IMG/VR virus record: IMGVR_UViG_3300033153_013016
Location: 1 to 35,233 of that record
Origin: a virus
DNA length: 35,233 bases
Strand: one strand, 5' to 3'
Numbering within the stretch: the first letter of the stretch is position 1; each line of letters opens with the position of its first letter. Shown here in pieces: positions 1 through 7,418 of this stretch. A program made the position numbers and the translations under genes. The notes under the pieces are model-generated. The model did no database searches. It saw nothing but the letters and a program-made list of their open reading frames with translations, and had not been told where the DNA came from.

Positions 1-2
1 AA

Positions 3-479
3 TATATAAAAGTATCGTTTGCCAATATTTTAAAAGAAGAATCCGCATTTATGTATGATTATCCCGATGAATGGAATTATTCAAAAGAAGGGAAATTACA
101 AATTGTAAATCATAAAAAACTCCCAAGAGAAAATATGATGGTAAGAGAGATTTTACAATGGCATGGCACGGATTTTAGACGGAAGCAAGATCCGAATTAT
201 TGGACAAAACGTATGAGAAAATTTATATCAATATACCCATTATTTGTAATAATAGACGATGTCAGATTTAAAAACGAAGCCGATTTTGTAAAAGATCATG
301 ATGGGCGATTGATACGGATTAATCCATTTCGAGAATGGAAACCGGGGCCATTTGCAAGTCATAAAAGCGAAACGGATTTGGATAGTTATAGGGAATTTGA
401 TTTAATTTTGACACCAAAATTTGGGCAATTAAAATTATGCTTACCATCAATAGAAGAATTAATAAATAAGGAGAAATAA
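3..479 (+). CDS. Deoxynucleoside monophosphate kinase (T4 gp1-like), 5' end outside window
   Basis: The frame is open from the left edge, so the gene starts before the window; the ATG at 51 is internal. The extra residues before it read YIKVSFANILKEE, which resembles the 'VSFAxPLKE' stretch after the P-loop in phage dNMP kinases. Downstream, FVIIDDVRFKNEADFV and SHKSETDLDSYREFD match the conserved 'D-V-R-F-x-N-E-A' and 'H-x-S-E' signatures of that family. Such kinases convert dNMPs to dNDPs to feed phage DNA synthesis in the cytoplasm. The P-loop itself is outside the window. It sits 3 nt upstream of the clamp loader gene, so the two are probably co-transcribed. Family assignment comes from motif recognition only. 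Confidence 0.75.
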   Translation, partial: YIKVSFANILKEESAFMYDYPDEWNYSKEGKLQIVNHKKLPRENMMVREILQWHGTDFRRKQDPNYWTKRMRKFISIYPLFVIIDDVRFKNEADFVKDHDGRLIRINPFREWKPGPFASHKSETDLDSYREFDLILTPKFGQLKLCLPSIEELINKEK

Positions 480-482
480 AAT

Positions 483-1397
483 ATGCCTTTGCATCTGGAT
501 TATCGCCCTAAAGAATTCTCTGAGATAATTGGGAATGAAGCCACTGTTAAAACTATTCAAAATAAAATATCCGGCGATGATCCGCCACATTCAATTATTT
601 TACATGGGCCAAGCGGCTGTGGGAAAACAACACTTGCCAGAATTATCGCCAATGAATTAGGCTGTAAAATTAATTCTAACGATTTCGCTGAACTCGACAT
701 TGCGCAGCTCACGGGGGTGGATACTGCCAGGGAAATTAGACAAAATATGAATTTCTTGCCGATGGAATCAAAATGCAGAATTTGGTTACTTGATGAATTT
801 CATAAAGCAAGCAATTCTTTTCAAAATGCTATGCTTAAAGCCTTGGAGGATACCCCGAAACACGTTTACTTCATTTTATGTACCACTGAACCTAATAAAA
901 TAATCAAAACCGTTCAGACGAGATGTCAGAAATACAAGGTAGAATCACTTACAGATATTCAAATCGAAAAACTTCTTCAATGGGTTTTGAATGGCGAGGA
1001 ATTTGATATTCCAAAAGATGTAATTGAAGAAATCATTGCGGCCAGTGACGGATGTCCGAGAGAAGCACTCGTAATTCTCGATCAGATAATCGATCTTGAT
1101 GCCGATAAAATGATTGATGCGATCCAACAAACAGAGGCAAATCGCGAAGTGAAAGAGCTCTGTCAAGCGATGTTAAAAGGGGCTGATTGGAATAAATTAA
1201 GAAAGATATTAAAAGGATTAAAAGGAACAGAACCAGAACGAGGCAGACAAGCGGTTATACACTATATGAAAGCAGTGGCACTAAACAATCCCGATGCTGG
1301 ACAGGCTGCTTTGGTTTTTGATTGTTTTAGAGAAAATGTATTTTATACCGGCATGGCCGGAATCGTATTTGCTGCATATAATACAACACTTGATTAA
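483..1397 (+). CDS. AAA+ clamp loader subunit (DnaX/RFC small subunit/gp44-like)
   Basis: A 304-residue AAA+ ATPase that likely loads a sliding clamp onto primed DNA. The N-terminus LDYRPKEFSEIIGNE is typical of RFC/DnaX proteins. Walker A is HGPSGCGKTT (residues 41-50), Walker B is IWLLDEFHKA (about 100-109), sensor 1 lies in CTTEPNK (about 133-139), and the TRC of VQTRCQKY (about 144-151) corresponds to the SRC box. The Walker B end DEFH differs from the usual DEAH or DECH. The C-terminal third has the helical look of a clamp-loader collar. Length fits T4 gp44 (about 320 aa). I see no second clamp-loader subunit or clamp in the window. Confidence 0.88.
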   Translation: MPLHLDYRPKEFSEIIGNEATVKTIQNKISGDDPPHSIILHGPSGCGKTTLARIIANELGCKINSNDFAELDIAQLTGVDTAREIRQNMNFLPMESKCRIWLLDEFHKASNSFQNAMLKALEDTPKHVYFILCTTEPNKIIKTVQTRCQKYKVESLTDIQIEKLLQWVLNGEEFDIPKDVIEEIIAASDGCPREALVILDQIIDLDADKMIDAIQQTEANREVKELCQAMLKGADWNKLRKILKGLKGTEPERGRQAVIHYMKAVALNNPDAGQAALVFDCFRENVFYTGMAGIVFAAYNTTLD

Positions 1398-1407
1398 AAA
1401 TATTTAA

Positions 1408-1431
1408 AAACTTTTAAATTTTCTTATAATA
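1408..1431 (+). promoter_or_regulatory. Recurrent 24-bp promoter-like element, copy 1
   Basis: The 24-mer AAACTTTTAAATTTTCTTATAATA, spanning 1408-1431, ends in a perfect TATAAT at 1425-1430. It lies in the 53-nt gap after the clamp loader, about 20 nt before the start of the next gene. Two further copies of the same length occur at 8350 and 15333. The shared shape is AAACtTtgAAAaaatCTTATAATA. There is no standard -35 box at 17 bp; the ACTTT block is about 11 bp upstream of TATAAT, which is closer to an activator-box layout. The promoter role is inferred from position and repetition. Confidence 0.55.
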
Positions 1432-1450
1432 TAATAAAGGAAAATAAATT

Positions 1451-1939
1451 ATGCCGGAATTAGATTTTATGAACGATATTGCAATTGATTTAGACAATTT
1501 ACATGAAGAATGGAGAACCCATGCTGCGAATCGAAAAAAATATGCAGATGAAATTTCTTATCTTGACAAGGTTGTTAAAAAAGCACATGAAAAAGTCAAA
1601 GTCACTCGTTCAAGATTAATCAAAGAAGCCAAAGAATTAAAATTATCAAGTGCCGATTTAAGAGAGGCGCATTACAGAGAACATAAAGACCATAAAAATG
1701 CCAAAAATGAACAGATCGACGCGGAATATAACCTATCAATGGCCTGGAACGCCCTCAACGCTATGGACGATCGTAAATATGCTTTGCAAGATGAAGTCAA
1801 GTTATGGATAAGAAATTACTTTGCAACCCCCAGAGAAGAAAGGATGGTTGAATCCGGCAAAACAATATCAAAAGAAATAGAGGGCAAAAAAGTCGATACC
1901 CATAGAACAGAAATAAATCAAAGGCGAAGGCGAAAATAA
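1451..1939 (+). CDS. Coiled-coil protein, possible UvsY-like recombination mediator
   Basis: A 162-residue, highly charged, mostly helical protein with long heptad-like stretches (about residues 10-55 and 65-115) and a basic C-terminus ending RRRRK. I recognise no catalytic motif. Its position immediately before a gp32-like ssDNA-binding protein and close to a UvsX-like recombinase is the setting in which T4-like phages carry UvsY-type mediators, which help load UvsX on gp32-coated DNA. The size is close to UvsY (about 137 aa). The mediator role is therefore inferred from context, not from sequence identity. A promoter-like element precedes it and the start codon follows the purine-rich AAAGGAAAATAAATT. 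Confidence 0.4.
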   Translation: MPELDFMNDIAIDLDNLHEEWRTHAANRKKYADEISYLDKVVKKAHEKVKVTRSRLIKEAKELKLSSADLREAHYREHKDHKNAKNEQIDAEYNLSMAWNALNAMDDRKYALQDEVKLWIRNYFATPREERMVESGKTISKEIEGKKVDTHRTEINQRRRRK

Positions 1940-1949
1940 TGGTGAGCAA

Positions 1950-3125
1950 ATGAATGGATTTTATAATTTTGCTGAAAGTGCAATGATTTTATTAATCAGT
2001 ATTCTTACAGTTGTTATTGTATTTTTAGTAATAGCAATATTATTCAGGATACTTTCTAAAATAGTAATAAAAACATATTTCCAAGAAAAGGAGAAGAATA
2101 ATGGCAAAAAGCATGGCGGAAATTCGCAGAGAGAAACTCGTGATCAAAAAGGATTGGGAAGAAAATCGGTATTGGATTGGAGTAGACTTGTCGGCAAAAA
2201 ACCTATGGCATTCGAAGTTCAATCAGGCAAAAATCTAAATCTAATTGATTTTCTTCCTTGGGTTGTTACTCAGGAATGGTATAAAGATCTGCGTACATTT
2301 TCTGGCTTGACAACCAATCTTGATGTAGGCGATTGGGATTGTCTCCGCTTGGCTTTTGGACAGAAATGTCCAAGATGCGAGGAGATGTTCGAAGAATATG
2401 AAAAAAAAGAGCCAAGTGATAAAAAAATTCAAGAATTAAAACCCTCATGGAGATGCTGGTATAATATTTATGATTATAACGAAGAAGAAAATCCCGACGG
2501 AGTAAATTCAATTTGGGAAGATGCCAGTTATCATCTTTTTGAAAAAGAAATTCTTTCCGAGGCAGATGAAGGGGAAGAAACCGTTTTATATTCTGATATT
2601 GAAATGGGCAAATCAGTCGAGATCAAGGGCAAAGAAAAACAACTGGGTAAAAATAAATTCATCGAGGCTGGAAATGTTGAGTTCAAAGATCGTGATCCTT
2701 ATAAAGAAAGCATTGTTGAGGAAACGGTTTCATTTGATGCGTTGGTCAAAATTTGTACATATGAGGAATTTAACAGGGCCCACCTTGGGTTAGATGATGA
2801 ATCTGAAAACGGGAAACCGGAAGAATCTAAAGTCGATGATCCGCCAGAACAATCTGGCCGAAGATCAAGGCGAAGATCTACTCCAGAAAAAGAAGAATCG
2901 AAAGATGAAAATCCGCGGGAAGATGCCGATGGTTGCCCGAATGGTTTAGCATTTGGAAGCCCGGATCTTGATTCCAAAGAGTGTAAAAATTGCCCCGATG
3001 ATGTTTTTGATGCTTGTGCAGCTGTCGGTGATCAAACCGAAATGGATAAAAAGGCAGAAGAAACTGCGACCAGAGATAAAGAGGAAGAAACTCCACCCAC
3101 CCGCCGAAGGCGGAGACAGAGGTAA
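1950..3125 (+). CDS. gp32-like ssDNA-binding protein, read in frame with an upstream membrane-helix ORF
   Basis: As written this frame is 391 codons, but it looks like two genes joined. Residues 1-51 form a short protein with one hydrophobic helix (about 11-33) and its own GGTGAG ribosome site. From about residue 85 (ATG at 2205) the protein reads as a phage ssDNA-binding protein: GKNLNLIDFLPW, a CPRC pair near residue 140, YNIYDYNEEEN, then an acidic and low-complexity tail. Near the C-terminus CPNGLAFGSPDLDSKECKNC looks like a Cys motif seen in some phage SSBs. A cytosolic SSB anchored by a membrane helix is unlikely. The true SSB start is probably the strong site at 2101 in another frame (see that entry). 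gp32 proteins coat ssDNA and recruit recombination factors. Confidence 0.6.
   Translation: MNGFYNFAESAMILLISILTVVIVFLVIAILFRILSKIVIKTYFQEKEKNNGKKHGGNSQRETRDQKGLGRKSVLDWSRLVGKKPMAFEVQSGKNLNLIDFLPWVVTQEWYKDLRTFSGLTTNLDVGDWDCLRLAFGQKCPRCEEMFEEYEKKEPSDKKIQELKPSWRCWYNIYDYNEEENPDGVNSIWEDASYHLFEKEILSEADEGEETVLYSDIEMGKSVEIKGKEKQLGKNKFIEAGNVEFKDRDPYKESIVEETVSFDALVKICTYEEFNRAHLGLDDESENGKPEESKVDDPPEQSGRRSRRRSTPEKEESKDENPREDADGCPNGLAFGSPDLDSKECKNCPDDVFDACAAVGDQTEMDKKAEETATRDKEEETPPTRRRRRQR
2101..2238 (+). CDS. Probable true N-terminus of the gp32-like protein, in the other frame
   Basis: An ATG at 2101 follows a near-ideal AAGGAG (2088-2093) with 7-nt spacing. It opens 45 codons beginning MAKSMAEIRREKL and stops at 2236-2238. 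The body of the ssDNA-binding protein continues in the frame one base back. A canonical -1 slippery heptamer, A AAA AAC, lies in register at 2196-2202; slipping there would join residue 34 to PMAFEVQSGKN. Alternatively one A is missing from the run at 2146-2150; restoring it gives a continuous SSB from 2101 and also ends the upstream membrane ORF at a TAG (2183-2185). I favour an indel or assembly error, but programmed frameshifting cannot be excluded from sequence alone. Confidence 0.55.
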   Translation: MAKSMAEIRREKLVIKKDWEENRYWIGVDLSAKNLWHSKFNQAKI

Positions 3126-3131
3126 ATTAAT

Positions 3132-4127
3132 ATGAAAAAACAATTAAAAGCCATAAGAAAAGTACTCAAAAATCATCGTGCCCAACTTCTTAATCGAGCA
3201 AATATTGTTGCAGTGGGAATAGGGTATAAAATTACCAATGGTAAAAAAACATCAACCTTGGGGATTGTTTGTTCGGTATCCAAAAAGATTCAGTCATGGC
3301 AATTATCTAATATAGATCGAGTGCCTACAAATTTAAATGGGATATTAACAGATGTAATCGAAACTGGAATTATTCATGCCTTGCGATCTCCTACCGAAAG
3401 GCATCGACCGGCCCCTGGTGGGGTGAGCGTCGGCCATAGAAATATCACCGCCGGAACTTTAGGTTGTCTGGTAAAAAAGGAAGGCAAATCCCTTATCTTA
3501 TCAAATAATCATATACTGGCCAATAGCAATGATGCTAAAATTGGCGATCCCATTTTACAGCCGGGGCCTCATGACGGCGGTCACTATCCTGAAGACCACA
3601 TCGCCAATTTAGAAGAATTTATTCATATTAACATCATTGACGATCCAAGTGATTGCCCAATTGCAACAAATATAGTAAATTTTCTTAATAAAGTAGCAAA
3701 AATTTTTAAAAGAAACAGTAAATTACAAGCCATTAGTCAAGCGGGGATAAATTTAGTAGATGCTGCCATAGCACGTCCACTTAATCCAGAAGATGTCGAA
3801 AACTGGATTTTACGAATTGGTGCTATACAAGGAATAGCCGAAGGAGAATTAGGAATGGCTATTCAAAAAAGTGGTAGAACTACTGGTTTAACCGCGGGAA
3901 AAATTCAACAGATAGATGTAACAGTCAATGTACAATATGGGGAAGGAAAAATTGCCCAATTTACCGATCAATTAATGGCTGGGGCAATAAGTCAAGGGGG
4001 AGATAGTGGATCGGCAATATTAGATGAAAACAATAACTTAGTGGGGCTTTTGTTTGCTGGAAGTGACACCAGTACTATTATGAATCGAATCCAAAATGTT
4101 TTTAATGCATTGGATGTTTCATTATAA
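3132..4127 (+). CDS. Trypsin-like (S1-fold) serine protease
   Basis: A 331-residue protein with a plausible chymotrypsin-type triad: His127 in LILSNNHILA, Asp210 in NLVDAAIARP and Ser292 in QGGDSGSAI, the last being the classic GDSGS nucleophile motif. A 90-residue N-terminal region with ANIVAVGIGYK precedes the protease fold, as in a group of bacterial proteins related to Nal1-type peptidases. There is no signal peptide, so it probably acts in the cytoplasm. It sits between the ssDNA-binding protein and the UvsX-like recombinase, 6 nt after the former. That placement is odd: phage proteases usually lie with capsid genes. Its target is unknown; candidates are a host defence protein or a phage precursor. 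Confidence 0.75.
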   Translation: MKKQLKAIRKVLKNHRAQLLNRANIVAVGIGYKITNGKKTSTLGIVCSVSKKIQSWQLSNIDRVPTNLNGILTDVIETGIIHALRSPTERHRPAPGGVSVGHRNITAGTLGCLVKKEGKSLILSNNHILANSNDAKIGDPILQPGPHDGGHYPEDHIANLEEFIHINIIDDPSDCPIATNIVNFLNKVAKIFKRNSKLQAISQAGINLVDAAIARPLNPEDVENWILRIGAIQGIAEGELGMAIQKSGRTTGLTAGKIQQIDVTVNVQYGEGKIAQFTDQLMAGAISQGGDSGSAILDENNNLVGLLFAGSDTSTIMNRIQNVFNALDVSL

Positions 4128-4152
4128 TATATAATTAAGGAAATTTTTAATA

Positions 4153-5271
4153 ATGATGCGAAAAAGAAAAACCCTGACAGAACAAGTTGAAGAGTCAGCA
4201 GAAAAAAAGATTGAAAGAAAAGCCCCGATTGATACAAGTATATTAATACCATCAGGAAGTACTTTGGTTAATTGCGCCTGTAGTGACAATCCATATGGGG
4301 CATTTGCTCTTGGCCGAATTGTTACTTTACCGGGCGGCTCAGTTGGCGGCAAAACAATGTTGGCCTTAACTATGATGGCCGAATGTGCCTCAGATCCAAG
4401 ATTTGACGAATATGATCTCATTTATGACGACGGAGAAGAAGCGGCAGACCATATAGATGTGTCATATTTATTTGGACAAAAAGTTAAGGAAAGAATTCAA
4501 CCGCCAACAATAGATGAAGATGGAGAGCCGATTTATTCTGAAACGATACAGGATTTTAAGGCCAACATTCTTACGCGATGTATAGATTCGGCTAAGCCAT
4601 TTATTTATGTCTTGGATTCGCTGGATTCTTTAACATCTGATGAGGAATTAGCCAAAGAATATAAAAAGGCAATTGCCAAGGCCACGAGTCCAGAAGCAGT
4701 TAAAGAATTAAAAGGATCATATAAAACAGAAAAAGCCAAACATCTGGGCGAAGCAATTCGGATGATAAATGGAAAATTAAAGAAAACAAAATCTGCCCTT
4801 TTTCTTATACAACAAATACGAGCCAATATCGGAGTAACATTTGGAAAGCAAACAACGACCTCTGGAGGTCATGCACCTTTCTTTTATTCCACCCATCAAG
4901 TGTGGTTTACAAAAATAGCGACTCATTCCAGAACTGTTAATAAACTTAAAAGAAAAATTGGTTCGCACACAAAAGCCGAAATTACTAAAAATAAAATCAC
5001 TGGGAAAGAAAGAGATGTTGAATTTGATATTTATTATGATTACGGAATTGATGATATTGCCAGTTGTATTGATTTTTTAGTCAACGCCGGACATTGGAAA
5101 AAGGAAAAAGAAACAATCATTGCTCATGATTTAGATTTAAAAGCTGGACGATCAGGATTAATTGAGAAAATCGAAGATGCCCGATTAGAAAAAGAATTAC
5201 AAAAAATTACTGGTAAGATTTGGAATGAAGTTGAGAATTCTTTATTACTTAATAGAAGCCGAAGATTTTAA
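4153..5271 (+). CDS. UvsX/RecA-like recombinase
   Basis: A 372-residue RecA-fold ATPase. Walker A is GGSVGGKT (about 61-68) after the typical PYGAFALGRIVTLPG lead-in, and Walker B is FIYVLDSLDSL (about 150-160). The segment ALFLIQQIRANIGVTFG followed by TTTSGGHAPFFYSTHQVW matches the region around the DNA-binding loops of UvsX and RecA, where filament and ssDNA contacts occur. It would carry out strand exchange for recombination-dependent replication and repair. The partners gp32-like and possible UvsY-like proteins lie just upstream, and gp46/47-like nuclease genes downstream. The last roughly 40 residues are charged. The start ATG at 4153 follows AAGGA (4137-4141). Confidence 0.85.
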   Translation: MMRKRKTLTEQVEESAEKKIERKAPIDTSILIPSGSTLVNCACSDNPYGAFALGRIVTLPGGSVGGKTMLALTMMAECASDPRFDEYDLIYDDGEEAADHIDVSYLFGQKVKERIQPPTIDEDGEPIYSETIQDFKANILTRCIDSAKPFIYVLDSLDSLTSDEELAKEYKKAIAKATSPEAVKELKGSYKTEKAKHLGEAIRMINGKLKKTKSALFLIQQIRANIGVTFGKQTTTSGGHAPFFYSTHQVWFTKIATHSRTVNKLKRKIGSHTKAEITKNKITGKERDVEFDIYYDYGIDDIASCIDFLVNAGHWKKEKETIIAHDLDLKAGRSGLIEKIEDARLEKELQKITGKIWNEVENSLLLNRSRRF

Positions 5272-5280
5272 AATTAAAAA

Positions 5281-5802
5281 ATGCCCAAACTAAAAGAAAT
5301 AACATATAAAGAGTTCAAAGAACTCCGATATACACAATGGAAACAACAATGGTGTTTATGTCCTATATTAAAACAAAAAATTGATTATAAAGATGCCGCT
5401 TTCGATCACAAGCATAAAACCAAAACTGAAAAGATCGGGGAAGACGGAAAAGGATTATTACGAGGGGTCATTCATTTCCAGGCCAATATAATGGAGGGTA
5501 AAATTGTTAGAATATATAAAAGATATGGATTGAATAAATTTATACCATTACCACAATTACTTAGAAATATCGCTGACTATATCGAAAACCCCCCGATGAA
5601 GCCTGAATATATCCACCCTAACGAACGAGAGTTTAAAAAATTAGGCAAACGGGATTTTAATAGAATTTGCAAGTATTATTTTCAAATGTATCCAAGACGA
5701 AGAAAATTGCCTGAGTATCCCAAAAGTGGAAAACTCAATAAAGAATTTGAGATTATGTTGAAAAAAGCAAACAGATTATATGGAGAAAAAAATGAAACTT
5801 GA
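5281..5802 (+). CDS. Endonuclease VII-like His-Me finger nuclease
   Basis: A 173-residue protein whose N-terminal part, WCLCPIL then FDHKHKTKT, GLLRGVIHFQAN and MEGKI (residues about 24-75), follows the T4 endonuclease VII pattern: Cys pair, D-H-x-H, RGxL, then a second site before N and G. Family members usually have a second Cys pair after RGLL; here His65 and Ala68 stand in those positions, so the structural zinc site may be altered or lost while catalytic Asp42, His43, His45 and Asn69 remain. Endo VII resolves Holliday junctions and branched DNA before packaging, which suits the recombination cluster. The C-terminal half is basic and not recognised. It starts 9 nt after the recombinase gene. 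Confidence 0.65.
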   Translation: MPKLKEITYKEFKELRYTQWKQQWCLCPILKQKIDYKDAAFDHKHKTKTEKIGEDGKGLLRGVIHFQANIMEGKIVRIYKRYGLNKFIPLPQLLRNIADYIENPPMKPEYIHPNEREFKKLGKRDFNRICKYYFQMYPRRRKLPEYPKSGKLNKEFEIMLKKANRLYGEKNET

Positions 5803-5989
5803 TTTATTCTGGATAGATTTTTGGCCACAAGATAAATTATTTGGATTTGGTTTATTTTGTATTAAAAGAGAAGAAATTGTAAGGAATTTGTTTTCTATTT
5901 ATTGGAACGATAGAGATTTAATGATTGATTTGTTTTGGATTAGAATTTTAACACATACTGTTTTAATCGGCTATAAAGATAATGAATGA
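5792..5989 (+). CDS. Small hypothetical protein, aromatic-rich
   Basis: I place the start at ATG 5792 because GGAG (5782-5785) is well spaced from it; an in-frame ATG at 5780 is possible. The product is about 65 residues, rich in Trp, Phe and Ile (LDLFWIDFWPQDKLFGFG), with two similar patches: LDLFWIDF near the start and IDLFWIRIL later, suggesting an internal duplication. It overlaps the nuclease gene by 11 nt and the SbcC-like gene by 8 nt, so it is embedded in the operon. No family recognised and no function inferred. Confidence 0.55.
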   Translation: MKLDLFWIDFWPQDKLFGFGLFCIKREEIVRNLFSIYWNDRDLMIDLFWIRILTHTVLIGYKDNE

Positions 5990-7187
5990 CCAAATAATAA
6001 AATCGATATCAATAAAAAACTTCAGATCTTATAAAGACACCTTCATTGAATTTCATCCGGGAATAAATGCAATTATAGGCGAAAATGATGCAGGCAAATC
6101 AAATATTCGTCGCGCCTTTGACTGGGTAATTAATAATAATCCCGCTGGAGATGATATTTTCCCTTTATATTGGGAAGGAAATCCAGAAGTAGAAATTGAT
6201 ATTGGAAATAAATTGGTCACTCGTTTCAGATCCAAATCAGAAAATTTATATACATTAACCCACACCGATGGAGATAAAGAAGTTTTTAAATCCTTTGGAA
6301 GAGGGGTTCCACAAATCATAAAAGATCATCTAAATATATCATCTTTAAATATGAGCAGCCAATGGGATACTTTCTTTTTGCTGGATAAAAGCGCTGCCGA
6401 TGTGGCAAAACATTATAATGAACTTGTTAATCTAACTGTAATTGACAAAACTATATCTAATATAGCATCTACATTAAGAAAAGAAAAAGGAACGTTAAAA
6501 GTTGAACAGGGATTACAAACTAAAAAAACAGAAGAACTAAAAGAATTTGATTGGTTGCCAGAGGCGGAAAAAGAGTTAATTGCATTAGAAAAGTTAAATA
6601 ATTATTTAAAAAAATTGAATTCCGATTGGTCAGATCTGAGTGGATTGATTAAACGACTTGAAGAGCTTAAAAAATCAAATCAAGAATTGTCTGAAATTAC
6701 AAAATATGAAGCCCACATAAATATTCTTTTGGGCAAAAAAGAAAAAATTAATGGCATTAAAAAGGATTGCGATGAATTACAGATATTAATTACAAATATC
6801 AAATCTCTTGTAAACGAAGATAAAAAATTAAACAATATTATCCAATATCAAGATGAAGTTAATTCTCTTATTGAAAAATCAAATCAAATTGAAGAAATTA
6901 TAAAAACTGAAAATGAATTATCAAAATATATTGATCGGCTCAAACATTATCAAGAAGCCGAAAAACGATATAAGAGTATCGTTAAATATGCCGATAAAAC
7001 TAAAGCATTGCTTGTTTTAGACGGGGAGATTGAGAAAGATATATCGGTATATAACTCTTTACAAGAAAGCCTTGAAAAACGGCTTAAATTAGGCCAAGAA
7101 CATATGGATTGGGAATATAAATTAAAAAAATTAGAGAGCGAGTTTATAAAATTAATGCCAGATCAGTGTCCGCTTTGTGGGAAATAA
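5982..7187 (+). CDS. SbcC/Rad50/gp46-like ATPase, N-terminal half ending at the zinc hook
   Basis: A 401-residue protein with an SMC-type ATPase N-lobe: KSISIKNFRSYKD, Walker A GENDAGKS (33-40), and a Q-loop-like SSQWDTFFLLD (about 122-132). Residues about 170-395 are a long ascending coiled coil. The protein ends CPLCGK, which is the Rad50 zinc-hook CxxC at the very C-terminus. Full Rad50/SbcC would continue with a descending coiled coil and a C-lobe carrying the signature motif and Walker B; these are absent here. The missing lobe is encoded at 9300-9956. With the Mre11-like product of 7411-8340 it should form a DNA end-processing exonuclease complex. Confidence 0.85.
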   Translation: MNDQIIKSISIKNFRSYKDTFIEFHPGINAIIGENDAGKSNIRRAFDWVINNNPAGDDIFPLYWEGNPEVEIDIGNKLVTRFRSKSENLYTLTHTDGDKEVFKSFGRGVPQIIKDHLNISSLNMSSQWDTFFLLDKSAADVAKHYNELVNLTVIDKTISNIASTLRKEKGTLKVEQGLQTKKTEELKEFDWLPEAEKELIALEKLNNYLKKLNSDWSDLSGLIKRLEELKKSNQELSEITKYEAHINILLGKKEKINGIKKDCDELQILITNIKSLVNEDKKLNNIIQYQDEVNSLIEKSNQIEEIIKTENELSKYIDRLKHYQEAEKRYKSIVKYADKTKALLVLDGEIEKDISVYNSLQESLEKRLKLGQEHMDWEYKLKKLESEFIKLMPDQCPLCGK

Positions 7188-7199
7188 GGAAAAAATAAA

Positions 7200-7418
7200 A
7201 TGAATATAATTAAGACAACAGTTGAAGGAAAAGCTAAAATTGGAAAATCAACAATTATGGAAATTATTCAAAATGTTTTAAATTATGATTTTTATGTAGA
7301 ATCAAGTTCTATATTTGATGAAGATTTTCCGCCTAAAAGTCCATTATTTAAAAGAATCGATGCCTTAAAAAAGAAGGAAATAAAAATAATTATTAAAGAA
7401 AAAATAAACAATGACTAA
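7200..7418 (+). CDS. Tiny P-loop protein
   Basis: A 72-residue protein starting MNIIKTTVEGKAKIGKSTI, where GKAKIGKST fits a Walker A loop (GxxxxGKS/T). The rest is too short for a complete ATPase domain: there is no obvious Walker B or second lobe, only a basic Lys/Ile-rich tail. Small phage proteins with a lone P-loop occur in other phages, but no function follows from that. The start has a good AAGGAAAAAATAAA leader. It lies between the two subunits of the gp46/47-like nuclease and overlaps the Mre11-like gene by 8 nt, suggesting translational coupling. Confidence 0.6.
   Translation: MNIIKTTVEGKAKIGKSTIMEIIQNVLNYDFYVESSSIFDEDFPPKSPLFKRIDALKKKEIKIIIKEKINND

Noticed and set aside
1408-1431. 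Standard sigma-70 promoter at this element
   Set aside because: TATAAT is present but no TTGACA-like box lies about 17 bp upstream in any of the three copies; I therefore describe it as a non-standard promoter-like element.
1950-3125. A genuine membrane-anchored ssDNA-binding protein
   Set aside because: The better ribosome site and start at 2101 in another frame, plus the unlikely biology, point to a frame error or frameshifting instead.
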